Source of the DNA: Streptomyces sp. SDr-06
GTDB lineage: Bacteria > Actinomycetota > Actinomycetes > Streptomycetales > Streptomycetaceae
DNA length: 64,000 nucleotides
Assembly (NCBI RefSeq): GCF_003324565.1
Contig: NZ_QOLA01000008.1
Location: 62,001-126,000 of the forward strand
Direction of reading: 5' to 3'
The notes under the pieces were generated by a model. It was not told where the DNA came from. It worked only from the letters and a program-made list of their open reading frames with translations, and searched no databases. Shown piece by piece: positions 9,260 through 17,292 of this stretch; within the stretch, counting starts at the first letter, position 1, and every line of letters starts with the position of its first letter. Position numbers and translations under genes: made by a program.

Positions 9260-9423
9260 ATCGTGCCTTTCGCTCTACTGCAGTCCCCGGCAGGTCCCCC
9301 GTGTGATTCCGGCGCCCGCCTTCGGCCCCTGACGTTACTCCGGACGCGCGCGTGCATGGGGGGCCGGGGCGGGCATGCTGTCCGGTACACCTGGGGCAAC
9401 GGGACCGGAGCGAGGGGTGTGAC

Positions 9424-10683
9424 GTGGGGCGAATCACGCGGCGGGGCTTCGTGGCGGGCACGGCCGGAGCCCTGAGCGGGCTGATCACGGCGGGCGGCGC
9501 GGCCGCCGCGGACCGGGGCGGGGCGCTGGAGCGGGCGGTGCGGGAGGTGGCGGGCGGACACCGGCGGCGGGACTTCCGCGGGGTGTGGGTGGCCACCGTG
9601 GCCAACCGGGACTGGCCCTCCCGGCCGGGCCTGTCCGCGGGCGCCCAGCGCGCCGAGCTCATCGCCCACCTGGACAAGGCGGTCGAGCGGCGGCTGAACG
9701 CGGTGGTCCTCCAGGTCCGCCCGACCGCCGACGCGCTCTGGCCGTCCCGGTACGAGCCCTGGTCCGAGTGGCTCACCGGGACGCAGGGCGCGGACCCCGG
9801 CTGGGATCCGCTGGGCACCGCCGTCCACGAGGCGCACGAGCGGGGCCTGGAACTGCACGCCTGGTTCAACCCGTACCGGATCGCCAACCACACCGACCTC
9901 ACGCGCCTGGTCCCGACCCACCCCGCACGCCGACACCCCGACTGGGCCGTGCCGTACGGCGGAAAGCTCTACTACAACCCGGGCCTGCCCGAGGTCCGCC
10001 GGTTCGTCGAGGACGCCATGCTGGACGCGGTGCGCAGCTACGACATCGACGGCGTCCACTGGGACGACTACTTCTACCCGTATCCGGTGGCGGGCCAGAG
10101 CTTCGACGACGACGCGGCGTACGCGCGGTACGGATCAGGCTTCCCGGACCGCGATGCCTGGCGGCGCCACAACATCGATCTGCTGGTGCGCGAGACGGCC
10201 GCCCGGATCAAGCGGATCGACCGCCGCATCCGGTTCGGCATCAGCCCCTTCGGTGTGTGGCGCAACGCGTCGAGCGACGAGCGCGGCTCGGCGACCACGG
10301 CCGGTGTCCAGACCTACGACGACCTGCACGCCGACACCCGCCGGTGGGTGCGTGCGGGCTGGATCGACTACGTCTGCCCGCAGCTGTACTGGAACATCGG
10401 CTTCCGCGCCGCGGACTACGCGGTCCTGGTGCCCTGGTGGGACGAGGTGGCCCGGGACACCGGCGTCGACCTGTACATCGGCGAGGCGCTGTACAAGGCG
10501 GGCGATCCGGCGCAGCCCGCCGCCTGGCAGGACCCGGCGGAACTGTCCCGCCATCTGACGCTGGCCCAGCGCTACGCCTCCGTCCGCGGCCACTGCTTCT
10601 TCGCCGCGAAGGAGGTCACCGAGGACCGCGTCGGGGCCATGGCCCGGGTCGTCGCCGACCACTACCGGGGGCGGAGCCGCTGA
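9424..10683 (+). CDS. Secreted glycosyl hydrolase-like protein (GHL10/DUF187 type)
   Basis: A 419-residue protein related to the GHL10 (YngK-type) glycoside-hydrolase-like family; the substrate is unknown. Residues 1-29 are a twin-arginine signal (ITRRGFVAG, a hydrophobic stretch, then an Ala-rich cleavage area), so it is exported folded. The TIM-barrel core shows FRGVWVATVANRDWPS, NAVVLQVRPTADALWPS, HAWFNPYRI, DIDGVHWDDYFYPYP and ICP-like VCPQLYWNIGF, all typical of the family. GTG 9424 was chosen because it puts the Tat motif at the N terminus and GAGGGG precedes it. The neighbours give no pathway clue. Confidence 0.85.
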   Translation: MGRITRRGFVAGTAGALSGLITAGGAAAADRGGALERAVREVAGGHRRRDFRGVWVATVANRDWPSRPGLSAGAQRAELIAHLDKAVERRLNAVVLQVRPTADALWPSRYEPWSEWLTGTQGADPGWDPLGTAVHEAHERGLELHAWFNPYRIANHTDLTRLVPTHPARRHPDWAVPYGGKLYYNPGLPEVRRFVEDAMLDAVRSYDIDGVHWDDYFYPYPVAGQSFDDDAAYARYGSGFPDRDAWRRHNIDLLVRETAARIKRIDRRIRFGISPFGVWRNASSDERGSATTAGVQTYDDLHADTRRWVRAGWIDYVCPQLYWNIGFRAADYAVLVPWWDEVARDTGVDLYIGEALYKAGDPAQPAAWQDPAELSRHLTLAQRYASVRGHCFFAAKEVTEDRVGAMARVVADHYRGRSR

Positions 10684-10694
10684 GACCCCGCGGC

Positions 10695-10889
10695 CTACGC
10701 TTCCTCGGAGAGGTGCCGCACCACCGTGTCGGGGCCCGGTGACATCAGGGTTTCGTGGCCGTCGTCGAATCGGACCCGGAAGGGGGGCGTGCCCTGGGGG
10801 CCCAGAACCTCGATGACCTCGGCCCGGCGGTCCTGCTGGCCGACGGTCCTGCCGTGCACAAGGAGTGTGTCGCCCACGCTTGCTCGCAT
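10695..10889 (-). CDS. DUF1918 small protein
   Basis: A 64-residue actinobacterial protein of the DUF1918 family, function unknown. The family pattern is clear: a start MRASVGDTLLVHGRTVG, then RRAEVIEVLGPQG, then PPFRVRFDDGHETLMSPGPD, which suggests a small SH3-like beta barrel. It sits between convergent and same-strand neighbours with 11 bp to the preceding stop and 60 bp to the EamA gene stop. Confidence 0.85.
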   Translation of the reverse strand: MRASVGDTLLVHGRTVGQQDRRAEVIEVLGPQGTPPFRVRFDDGHETLMSPGPDTVVRHLSEEA

Positions 10890-10949
10890 GCCGCCAGTCT
10901 AGGACGGCGGGCGCGAGTTGGCGCTGCCCGGGAGCGGACCCAGCGGGCC

Positions 10950-11876
10950 TCAGGACCGGGCCCGCTGGGTCACCGCGATGCACACCAGGACGCCCGCCGC
11001 GGCGAGCGGGGCGGCCGGGGAAAGGTGCTCGCCGAGCAGCAGCACCGACCAGAACAGTGTGAGCAGCGGCTGCGCCAGCTGGAGCTGGCTGGCGCGTGGC
11101 ACGCCGACCGCGGCGAGGCCGCGGTACCAGACGTAGAGGCCGAAGAAGTTGGACCCCGCGGCCAGCCACACCAGCCCCGCGACGCCGTGCGCGGTGAGCC
11201 GCCAGGGCTCGTACGCGAGCGCCACCGCGGCCCCGGCCAGGGCGAGCGGCAGGCACAGCACCAGGGCCCAGCCGACCACGTGCCGGCCCGGCATGACCGA
11301 GGCGAGCCGGCCGCCCTCGACGTACGCGGCCGCGCAGACGAGCAGCGCGGCGAACAGGTAGACGTCCCCCGCGGACAGCGCCCCGCCGCTCTGCTGCACC
11401 GTGAACGCGACCACCACGGCCGCCCCGGCCAGCGCCGCCGCCCAGAACGCCCGGGACGGCCGACGCCGGGTGCGCAGCGCGCCGAGCGCGGCGGTGGCCA
11501 GCGGCAGCAGTCCGATCACCACGGCCGCGTGCGAGGTCGTCGAGGTCTGGAGAGCGATCGTGGTGAGCAGGGGGAAGCCGATGAGCGAGCCGCCCGCGAC
11601 GACCGCGAGGCCCGGCCAGTGCGCCCGGTCTGGGAACGGCACCCGCTGCCCGAGCAGCAGCGCCCCCGCGATCAGCGCGGAGAGGACTATCCGCAGCGCC
11701 ACCAGGGACCAGGGCCCGAAGCTGTCCAGGCCCCAGACGGTGCCGGGGAAGGTGAGGGAGAAGGAGACCACGCCGAGCCCGGCGAGCAGCGCCCCGCGCG
11801 GCAGGACGGAACCGGAGCCGCCGTCCACGCCGACCGCTATCGTCGTCGGAGTAGTAGCGCTATTCTGTGCTGTCAT
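10950..11876 (-). CDS. EamA/DMT family transporter
   Basis: A 308-residue inner membrane exporter with about ten hydrophobic helices, arranged as two EamA repeats (about 28-150 and 168-300). Such proteins export amino acids or metabolites; the substrate is not readable here. It is divergent from a MocR-type regulator, and the two ATG codons overlap (both use the AT of CATG at 11874-11877), which strongly suggests the regulator controls this transporter. A -10-like TACGCT (11882-11887 on the minus strand) lies 5 bp before the start, so the transcript is probably leaderless. Confidence 0.9.
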   Translation of the reverse strand: MTAQNSATTPTTIAVGVDGGSGSVLPRGALLAGLGVVSFSLTFPGTVWGLDSFGPWSLVALRIVLSALIAGALLLGQRVPFPDRAHWPGLAVVAGGSLIGFPLLTTIALQTSTTSHAAVVIGLLPLATAALGALRTRRRPSRAFWAAALAGAAVVVAFTVQQSGGALSAGDVYLFAALLVCAAAYVEGGRLASVMPGRHVVGWALVLCLPLALAGAAVALAYEPWRLTAHGVAGLVWLAAGSNFFGLYVWYRGLAAVGVPRASQLQLAQPLLTLFWSVLLLGEHLSPAAPLAAAGVLVCIAVTQRARS

Positions 11877-11887
11877 GCATGAGCGTA
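11861..11887. promoter_or_regulatory. Overlapping divergent leaderless promoters of the EamA and MocR genes
   Basis: Plus strand: TATTCT (11861-11866) ends 8 bp before ATG 11875. Minus strand: TACGCT (11887-11882) ends 5 bp before ATG 11876. CATGCATG (11874-11881), a perfect palindrome, lies between the two boxes and includes both start codons. The -35 boxes must lie inside the opposite gene and are weak. Confidence 0.55.
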
Positions 11888-13320
11888 GCAGTGTGGTGGA
11901 ACTGGCGAAATCCCTGCGGAGCGAGCTCGACCGCTACTCGGTTGGTGGAAAGCTGCCGTCGAGCCGGGCGCTGGTCGAGCGCTACCGGGTCTCCCCGGTG
12001 ACGGTCTCGCGCGCGCTCGCCCAGCTCGTCGCCGAGGGGCTTGTTGTCACCCGCCCCGGCGCGGGCGCCTACCGCGCCGAGCCGCGCACGCTCACCGCGC
12101 GTACCGGCGACACCTCCTGGCAGGAGGTCGCGCTCAGCGCGGACGGCGCCACCGAGGCCGCCCCGCGCGCGGTGGACGCCACCGGCGTCCTGGCCACCCT
12201 CACCGTCCCGCAGACCGGCGTCATCGACCTCAGTGGCGGCTACCTCGACCCCGGGCTCCGTCCCGAGCGGGCGATGGCCGCCGCCCTCGGACGGGCCGGC
12301 CGGCGACCCGGTGTCTGGAGCCGCCCGCCCGTCGACGGCCTCACCGAGCTGCGGGAGTGGTTCGCCCGCGAGATCGGCGGCACCGTCACCGCCGCGGACG
12401 TCCTGGTCACCGCGGGCGGCCAGACCGCGCTGACCACCACGCTGCGCGCGCTCGCCACCCCCGGCGCCCCCGTCCTCGTCGAGTCGCCCACCTATCCCGG
12501 TCTGCTCGCCATCGCCCGGGCCGCCGGGCTGCGCCCCGTGCCCGTCCCCGTAGGCCCCGACGGCATCCGCCCCGAACTCCTCTCCCGTGCCTTCGACGCC
12601 ACCGGCGCCCGCGTCCTCGTCTGCCAGCCCCTCTTCCAGAACCCGACCGGAGCCCTCCTGCCCCCGGACCGCGGCCGCGAAGTGGTCGGCATCGCCCACG
12701 CGTTCGGCGCGTTCGTCGTCGAGGACGACTTCGCCCGGCGCCTCGCCCACCAGGACGCCGGCCCGCTGCCCGCCCCGCTCGCCGCCGACGACCCGGACGG
12801 CGTGGTCGTCCACGTCTCCTCCCTCACCAAGGCGACCTCGCCGAGCCTGCGGGTCGGTGCGCTCGCCGCCCGCGGTCCCGTCCTGGAACGCCTGCGCGCC
12901 ATCCAGGTCGTCGACTCCTTCTTCGTGCCCCGCCCCCTCCAGGAGACCGCCCTCGAACTCGTCGGCTCCCCGGCCTGGGGGCGCCATCTGCGCGCCGTGT
13001 CCGCCGAGTTGACCGCCCGCAGGGAGACCCTGGCCGCCGCCGTCCTGCACCACCTCCCCGAACTCGCCCTGCCCCACATCCCCTCCGGCGGCTACCACCT
13101 CTGGCTCCGGCTGCCCGACGGCGCGCCCGAGAGCGCCGTCGTGTCCGCCGCGCTGCGCGCCGGTGTCGCCGTGGCCCCCGGCCGCCCCTACTTCAGCGCC
13201 GAACCCCCGGCCGGCCACATCCGCCTGGGCTTCGCGGGCGTGGCGGGCCGCGCGGAGATCTCCGAGGCGGTACGCAGGCTGCGCACCGCCCTGGACGGGG
13301 TGCTGGGCCGACCCGCCTGA
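11875..13320 (+). CDS. MocR/GntR-type regulator with an aminotransferase-fold PLP domain
   Basis: A transcriptional regulator of 481 residues. A GntR winged helix occupies about 1-75 (LPSSRALVERYRVSPVTVSR). A fold-type I aminotransferase-like domain follows (about 110-475). The PLP-binding Lys lies in SSLTKATSPSLRVG (about residue 320), with DDF upstream and QPLFQNPTGALLP as the substrate loop. MocR proteins sense PLP or an amino acid and often control a divergent transporter or a vitamin B6 gene; here the divergent gene is an EamA exporter. There is no pdxST nearby. The only reasonable start is ATG 11875. Confidence 0.92.
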   Translation: MHERSSVVELAKSLRSELDRYSVGGKLPSSRALVERYRVSPVTVSRALAQLVAEGLVVTRPGAGAYRAEPRTLTARTGDTSWQEVALSADGATEAAPRAVDATGVLATLTVPQTGVIDLSGGYLDPGLRPERAMAAALGRAGRRPGVWSRPPVDGLTELREWFAREIGGTVTAADVLVTAGGQTALTTTLRALATPGAPVLVESPTYPGLLAIARAAGLRPVPVPVGPDGIRPELLSRAFDATGARVLVCQPLFQNPTGALLPPDRGREVVGIAHAFGAFVVEDDFARRLAHQDAGPLPAPLAADDPDGVVVHVSSLTKATSPSLRVGALAARGPVLERLRAIQVVDSFFVPRPLQETALELVGSPAWGRHLRAVSAELTARRETLAAAVLHHLPELALPHIPSGGYHLWLRLPDGAPESAVVSAALRAGVAVAPGRPYFSAEPPAGHIRLGFAGVAGRAEISEAVRRLRTALDGVLGRPA

Positions 13321-13406
13321 AAGGTCGACCGCGCTGATGTCGCTCTCATGGGGCCGGCGTGGCACCCGCCACTGACAACCGGCCCGCGCCCTGGGAGGCT
13401 CCCGGC

Positions 13407-13838
13407 ATGAGCGATGTGATCTTCCGTGAGTACGTGATCTCCACTGACCCGGGCCGCCTCGACGCGGCCCGCGTCCACCACTGGCTCTCGACGGACGCCT
13501 ACTGGGCGCTCGGCCGCAGCCGCGACAAGCAGGACGCCGCCATCGCGGGCTCCCTCAACTTCGGCGTGTACGAGGCGGATTCGGGGGAACAGGTCGCCTA
13601 CGCGCGGATCGTCACCGACCACGCCACCTTCGCCTGGCTCTGCGACGTGTACGTCGCTCCCGCGGCGCGCGGCAAGGGCCTCGGCACGGCGCTGGTGACC
13701 GCTGTGCGCGACCACCTGGAGCCGGCCGGGCTGCGCAGGATCCTGCTGGCCACGGCGGACGCCCACGGGGTCTACGAGAAGATCGGTTTCCGCACGCTGG
13801 AGACCACGGACAAGTGGATGGCGCTCGGCGTGCAATAG
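13407..13838 (+). CDS. GNAT family N-acetyltransferase
   Basis: A 143-residue single-domain acetyltransferase. The acetyl-CoA binding motif A is YVAPAARGKGLGTALVTAV (about 85-103), followed by a typical C-terminal GVYEKIGFRTLE. The acceptor is unknown; the closest general type is the small YjgM/ElaA-like GNATs. GGGAGG precedes ATG 13407 by the right spacing. It converges with the maltose acetyltransferase-like gene. Confidence 0.88.
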   Translation: MSDVIFREYVISTDPGRLDAARVHHWLSTDAYWALGRSRDKQDAAIAGSLNFGVYEADSGEQVAYARIVTDHATFAWLCDVYVAPAARGKGLGTALVTAVRDHLEPAGLRRILLATADAHGVYEKIGFRTLETTDKWMALGVQ

Positions 13839-13866
13839 GCGCCAACCCCTTGGGATCGGCCGGGGA

Positions 13867-14424
13867 TCAGCTCAGCTCGCGCACGATCCGGGCCGGGTTT
13901 CCGACCGCGAGCACGTTCGGCGGCAGGTCCCTGATGACGACGGAGCCCGCGCCCACCACGGTGTTCGCGCCGATCGTCACGCCGGGGCAGACGATCACCC
14001 CGCCGCCCAGCCACACGTTGTCGCCGATCGTCACCGGCAGCGCCTTCTCCCAGCCCGCCCGCCGGCGCTCGGCGTCCAACGCGTGGGTGGGGGTGAGGAG
14101 TTGGACGTTCGGGCCGATCTGCACGTCGCGGCCCACGGTGATCGGTCCGGTGTCGAGGAAGACACCGCCGAAGTTCACGAACGTACCGGCGCCGATGCTG
14201 ATGTTGTAGCCGAAGTCGCACTGGAACGGCGCCCGGACGCGTACCGAGTCCCCGACCGATCCCAGAAGGTCGCTGAGGATCCGGTGCCGGTCGGCGGGCG
14301 GGGCCGTGGTGGCCGCGTTGTAGGCGGCGCACAGCCCGACGCGGCGCTCGGTGTCGGCGCGCAGTTCGGGGTCGTCCGGGAGGTACCACTCGCCCGCCAG
14401 CATCAGCCGCTTGTTCTCACCCAC
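13867..14424 (-). CDS. Maltose/galactoside O-acetyltransferase-like protein
   Basis: Transfers acetyl from acetyl-CoA to a sugar hydroxyl; a trimeric left-handed beta-helix enzyme of the Maa/LacA type. The 185-residue protein has the Mac N-terminal domain (NKRLMLAGEWYLPDDPELRA) and hexapeptide repeats. The conserved NVWLGGGVIVCPGVTIGANT and VVGAGSVVIRDLPPNVLAVG follow. GTG 14424 is preceded by GGGAGGGG at good spacing. The frame continues upstream but without family resemblance. Confidence 0.9.
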   Translation of the reverse strand: MGENKRLMLAGEWYLPDDPELRADTERRVGLCAAYNAATTAPPADRHRILSDLLGSVGDSVRVRAPFQCDFGYNISIGAGTFVNFGGVFLDTGPITVGRDVQIGPNVQLLTPTHALDAERRRAGWEKALPVTIGDNVWLGGGVIVCPGVTIGANTVVGAGSVVIRDLPPNVLAVGNPARIVRELS

Positions 14425-14522
14425 GAGTGCCCCTCCCGGATCGGTTGCCCGGAACGGTACGACATCCGCCGGGCGCCCGGGGCGTCGCGGTGGCCGGGCC
14501 ACGTGACCGGCGCGGCCCGCTC

Positions 14523-15125
14523 TCACATCGCGTCGGGCGAGCCCGCCGTTTCGGGGCTCGCGGCCTCCCAGGCCGCCTCGATCATCCGGAAGACCTCGTC
14601 CACCGCGGCCTGCGGATCGGCCGCCTCGCGGGCCAGCGCGTAGGCGTCGATCACGAAGCGCGCGAGGGCCCGGCAGGCCATCGCGGTGTACGGCAGGCCG
14701 GGGGCGGCGGCGATGGCCGCGGCCAGCGACTCCGCGTGGCGCAGCCGCATGGACTCCTCGTACTCCCGCAGCGCGGACGACTGGTCGATCATGCGCCAGA
14801 TCGGCGCGGCGCCCTCCGCCGTGCAGTGGCGCACCTGGGCGTGGATCTCACGGCGGAGCGCCGGGATGAGCGGCTCGTGGGGTGCCCGGCCGGTGACCGC
14901 CTGGACGAGGCCCTGCTCGAAGTTCGCGTCCTGCTCGAACACGAGGGCCTCTTTCGAGGCGAAGTGGGAGAAGAGCGTGGTGACGGCGACGTCGGCCTCG
15001 GCGGCCACGTCGCGGATGCCCACCGCGTCGTACCCGCGTTCCAGAAAGAGCCGTAGGGCGGCGTCGGCGATGTTCTGGCGGGTGGCGGCCTTCTTGCGCT
15101 CGCGGCGGCCGGGCGACTCGGTCAT
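14523..15125 (-). CDS. TetR family regulator
   Basis: A 200-residue repressor-type protein. The N-terminal helix-turn-helix is clear: TRQNIADAALRLFLERGYDA then VTTLFSHFASKEALVFE. The C-terminal ligand domain is of the kind found in MftR-like TetR proteins. A -10 box TAGCAT lies 6 bp before the ATG on the minus strand, so the message is likely leaderless. Operator-like repeats fill the 50 bp between it and the upstream glyoxalase-fold gene. A regulated target is not certain; the neighbouring VOC gene on the same strand is a candidate. Confidence 0.9.
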   Translation of the reverse strand: MTESPGRRERKKAATRQNIADAALRLFLERGYDAVGIRDVAAEADVAVTTLFSHFASKEALVFEQDANFEQGLVQAVTGRAPHEPLIPALRREIHAQVRHCTAEGAAPIWRMIDQSSALREYEESMRLRHAESLAAAIAAAPGLPYTAMACRALARFVIDAYALAREAADPQAAVDEVFRMIEAAWEAASPETAGSPDAM

Positions 15126-15136
15126 GCCGGGATGCT

Positions 15137-15181
15137 AGCAGCTGCGAACCTGAAGCTGCTGCGAATGGCTAACGGTTAGCC
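15137..15181. promoter_or_regulatory. Operator-like repeats upstream of the TetR gene
   Basis: GGCTAAC-G-GTTAGCC (15167-15181) is a perfect palindrome. AGCAGCT (15137-15143) is inverted as AGCTGCT (15154-15160), and GCTGCGAA occurs directly repeated at 15141 and 15158, 17 bp apart. The palindrome overlaps the stop codon of the VOC gene. Confidence 0.5.
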
Positions 15182-15922
15182 TTGGGGTGGCGTGAGGACG
15201 CGGAACGTGTGGCCCTCCGGATCGGCCAGCCAGGTCACCGGGGCGTCGCCCCCGCCGAGGTCTAGGTCGGTGGCGCCGAGGGCCCGCAGCCGGGCCACCT
15301 CCGCCGCCCTGTCGTCGCCGGGGTGCGGCAGCAGGTCGAGGTGGACGCGGTCCGGCACGGCCTCGCCGTCCGGACGGCGCAGGAACTCGAGGAACGGACC
15401 GACGCCCGGGGCGGAGCGCAACGCCGCTTGGTCGTCGGCGACTTCGCGCACCGTCCAGTCGGTGGCACCGCCCCAGAACCGGGCCATGGCCCGCGGGTCC
15501 ACGCAGTCGACCACCACCGCGGCGATGGGCCCGGTGTCCCGGTACACCTCCCGGGGCTCCAGCACGCAGAACTCGTTGCCCTCCGGGTCGGCGAGGACCG
15601 TCCACGGCACGTCGCCCTGGCCGATGGAGGCGGGAGTCGCGCCCAGAGCCTTCAGGCGCGCGACCAGTTCCGCCTGATGGGCCGCGGAGACGGTGGCGAG
15701 ATCGAGGTGGACGCGGTTCTTCGTCGCTGCCTTCGGTTCTGGATCGGGAACCACGTCGATGCCGAGAACGCCCCGGCCCGGCCGGAGCGGGCCATCGCCG
15801 GGTCCGACCCGGGTGAACGCACCGACGCCGTACGCGGTCCAGCCCAGCGCTCGGGCCCAGAACCCGCCGACCACCGCGTGATCCAGGGCCTTGATGCTCA
15901 CCGACACGGGTCGCAGTGCCAT
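15176..15922 (-). CDS. Two-domain glyoxalase-fold (VOC) protein
   Basis: A 248-residue protein made of two vicinal-oxygen-chelate domains (about 1-120 and 125-248). Each has the repeated pattern HLDLA/HLDLL and a WTVLADPEGNEFCVLEP or VTWLADPEGHTFRVLTP end, showing internal duplication. Such proteins include glyoxalases, dioxygenases and antibiotic-binding proteins; function is not assigned. ATG 15922 was chosen because family members start MALRPVSVSIKALD. The start abuts the broken MarR-like remnant on the opposite strand. Confidence 0.85.
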   Translation of the reverse strand: MALRPVSVSIKALDHAVVGGFWARALGWTAYGVGAFTRVGPGDGPLRPGRGVLGIDVVPDPEPKAATKNRVHLDLATVSAAHQAELVARLKALGATPASIGQGDVPWTVLADPEGNEFCVLEPREVYRDTGPIAAVVVDCVDPRAMARFWGGATDWTVREVADDQAALRSAPGVGPFLEFLRRPDGEAVPDRVHLDLLPHPGDDRAAEVARLRALGATDLDLGGGDAPVTWLADPEGHTFRVLTPPQG

Positions 15923-15945
15923 GTCGGCGATCCTATGCACCGGCC

Positions 15946-16215
15946 CGCCCGCTCTCCAGCGACGCCAGTCGGGCCCTGCGCCAGCTGGAGCGGAAGGGGC
16001 TGGTGCGCCGGGCTTCCGACCCCGGCGACGCCCGGCGTGTGGGTCTGCATCCGACGCCGAAGGCCGCCGAGAACCTGGGGCACCTCCAGGGCGCCTGGAG
16101 CCGCCTCCTGGGGGAGGCCGTCTCCGGCGCCGCCGAGGTGGACGCGGTGATCACCGCACTCAGCGGCGGCCGCGGGCGTGACGCCCCTCCGCACCCCCGG
16201 CAACTCTTTGCATAA
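15946..16215 (+). pseudogene. 5'-truncated MarR-family regulator remnant
   Basis: Codons from about 15946 to the stop at 16213 encode the second half of a MarR protein: the recognition helix and wing (SRALRQLERKGLVRRASDPG, then DARRVGLHPTPKAAENLGHL) and the C-terminal dimer helix. The first 60-65 residues expected for the family are missing, and the sequence runs straight into the start of the divergent VOC gene. The frame has an upstream GTG at 15916, but translation from there would not give a complete fold. A deletion that joined the two regions is the simplest explanation. Confidence 0.6.
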
Positions 16216-16242
16216 AACTGCATCCCTGCGTATAGTCATGCC
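16207..16242 (+). promoter_or_regulatory. argC promoter with overlapping ARG-box-like sites
   Basis: TTGCAT (16208-16213), a 17-bp spacer and TATAGT (16231-16236) make a good promoter. TTTGCATAAAACTGCAT (16207-16223) and GTATAGTCATGCC (16230-16242) are imperfect palindromes overlapping the -35 and -10 boxes. The second matches 11 of 13 bases of the site at the argH promoter. Confidence 0.75.
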
Positions 16243-16260
16243 ATCACCGAGGAGGATTCG

Positions 16261-17292
16261 ATGGCGGCGGTACGTGCGGCAGTGGCAGGGGCCAGTGGGT
16301 ATGCGGGCGGGGAGCTGCTCCGTCTGCTGCTCGGGCACCCCGGGGTCGAGATCGGGGCGCTGACCGCGAACTCCAACGCCGGGCAGCTGCTCGGTTCGCT
16401 CCAGCCGCATCTCGTTCCGCTGGCCGGGCGCACCCTGGAGCCCACCACTCCCGAGGTGCTCGCCGGGCACGACGTCGTCTTCCTGGCGCTGCCGCACGGC
16501 CAGTCGGCCGCGGTGGCCGAGCGGCTCGGGCCGGACGTCCTGGTGGTCGACATGGGGGCCGACTTCCGGCTCCGGTCGGCGGCCGACTGGGAGAAGTTCT
16601 ACGGCTCGGCGCACGCCGGGTCCTGGCCGTACGGGCTGCCCGAACTGCCGGGAGCGCGGGCCGCGTTGGAGTCCACGCGGCGGATCGCCGTGCCGGGCTG
16701 CTACCCGACCGCCGTCTCCCTCGCGCTCTTCCCGGCGTACCAGAGCGGTCTCGTGGAGAGCGACGCCGTGATCGTCGCCGCCACCGGCACCTCCGGCGCG
16801 GGCAAGGCGCTCAAGCCGCACCTCCTGGGCAGCGAGGTGATGGGCTCGATGTCCCCGTACGGCGTCGGCGGCGGGCACCGGCACACCCCCGAGATGATCC
16901 AGAACCTGAGTGCCGTGGCGGGCGAGGACGTCACCGTCTCCTTCACGCCCACCCTCGCCCCCATGTCCCGCGGCATCCTCGCCACCTGTTCCGCGAAGGC
17001 GAAGGACGGCGTCGGCGCCGAGTCCGTACGGGCCGCCTACGAGAAGGCCTTCGCGGACGAGCCGTTCGTGCACCTGCTCCCGGCGGGGCAGTGGCCCGCC
17101 ACCGCCTCCGTGTACGGGTCGAACTCCGCGCACGTGCAAGTGGCGTACGACGAGAGCGCCGGGCGGGTCGTCGCGATCAGCGCCATCGACAACCTGACGA
17201 AGGGCACCGCCGGCGGCGCGGTGCAGAGCATGAACATCGCCCTCGGACTCGACGAGTCGACGGGCCTTTCCACGATGGGAGTTGCGCCGTGA
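16261..17292 (+). CDS. argC: N-acetyl-gamma-glutamyl-phosphate reductase
   Basis: Third step of arginine synthesis: NADPH-dependent reduction of N-acetylglutamyl-5-phosphate to the semialdehyde. 343 residues, a normal length. The Rossmann start is AAVAGASGYAGGELLRLL, and the catalytic Cys is in PGCYPTAVSLAL (about residue 147). GGAGG lies 6 bp before ATG 16261. First gene of the argCJBDR operon, with ArgR-type sites over its promoter. Its stop overlaps the argJ start (GTGA). Confidence 0.97.
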   Translation: MAAVRAAVAGASGYAGGELLRLLLGHPGVEIGALTANSNAGQLLGSLQPHLVPLAGRTLEPTTPEVLAGHDVVFLALPHGQSAAVAERLGPDVLVVDMGADFRLRSAADWEKFYGSAHAGSWPYGLPELPGARAALESTRRIAVPGCYPTAVSLALFPAYQSGLVESDAVIVAATGTSGAGKALKPHLLGSEVMGSMSPYGVGGGHRHTPEMIQNLSAVAGEDVTVSFTPTLAPMSRGILATCSAKAKDGVGAESVRAAYEKAFADEPFVHLLPAGQWPATASVYGSNSAHVQVAYDESAGRVVAISAIDNLTKGTAGGAVQSMNIALGLDESTGLSTMGVAP

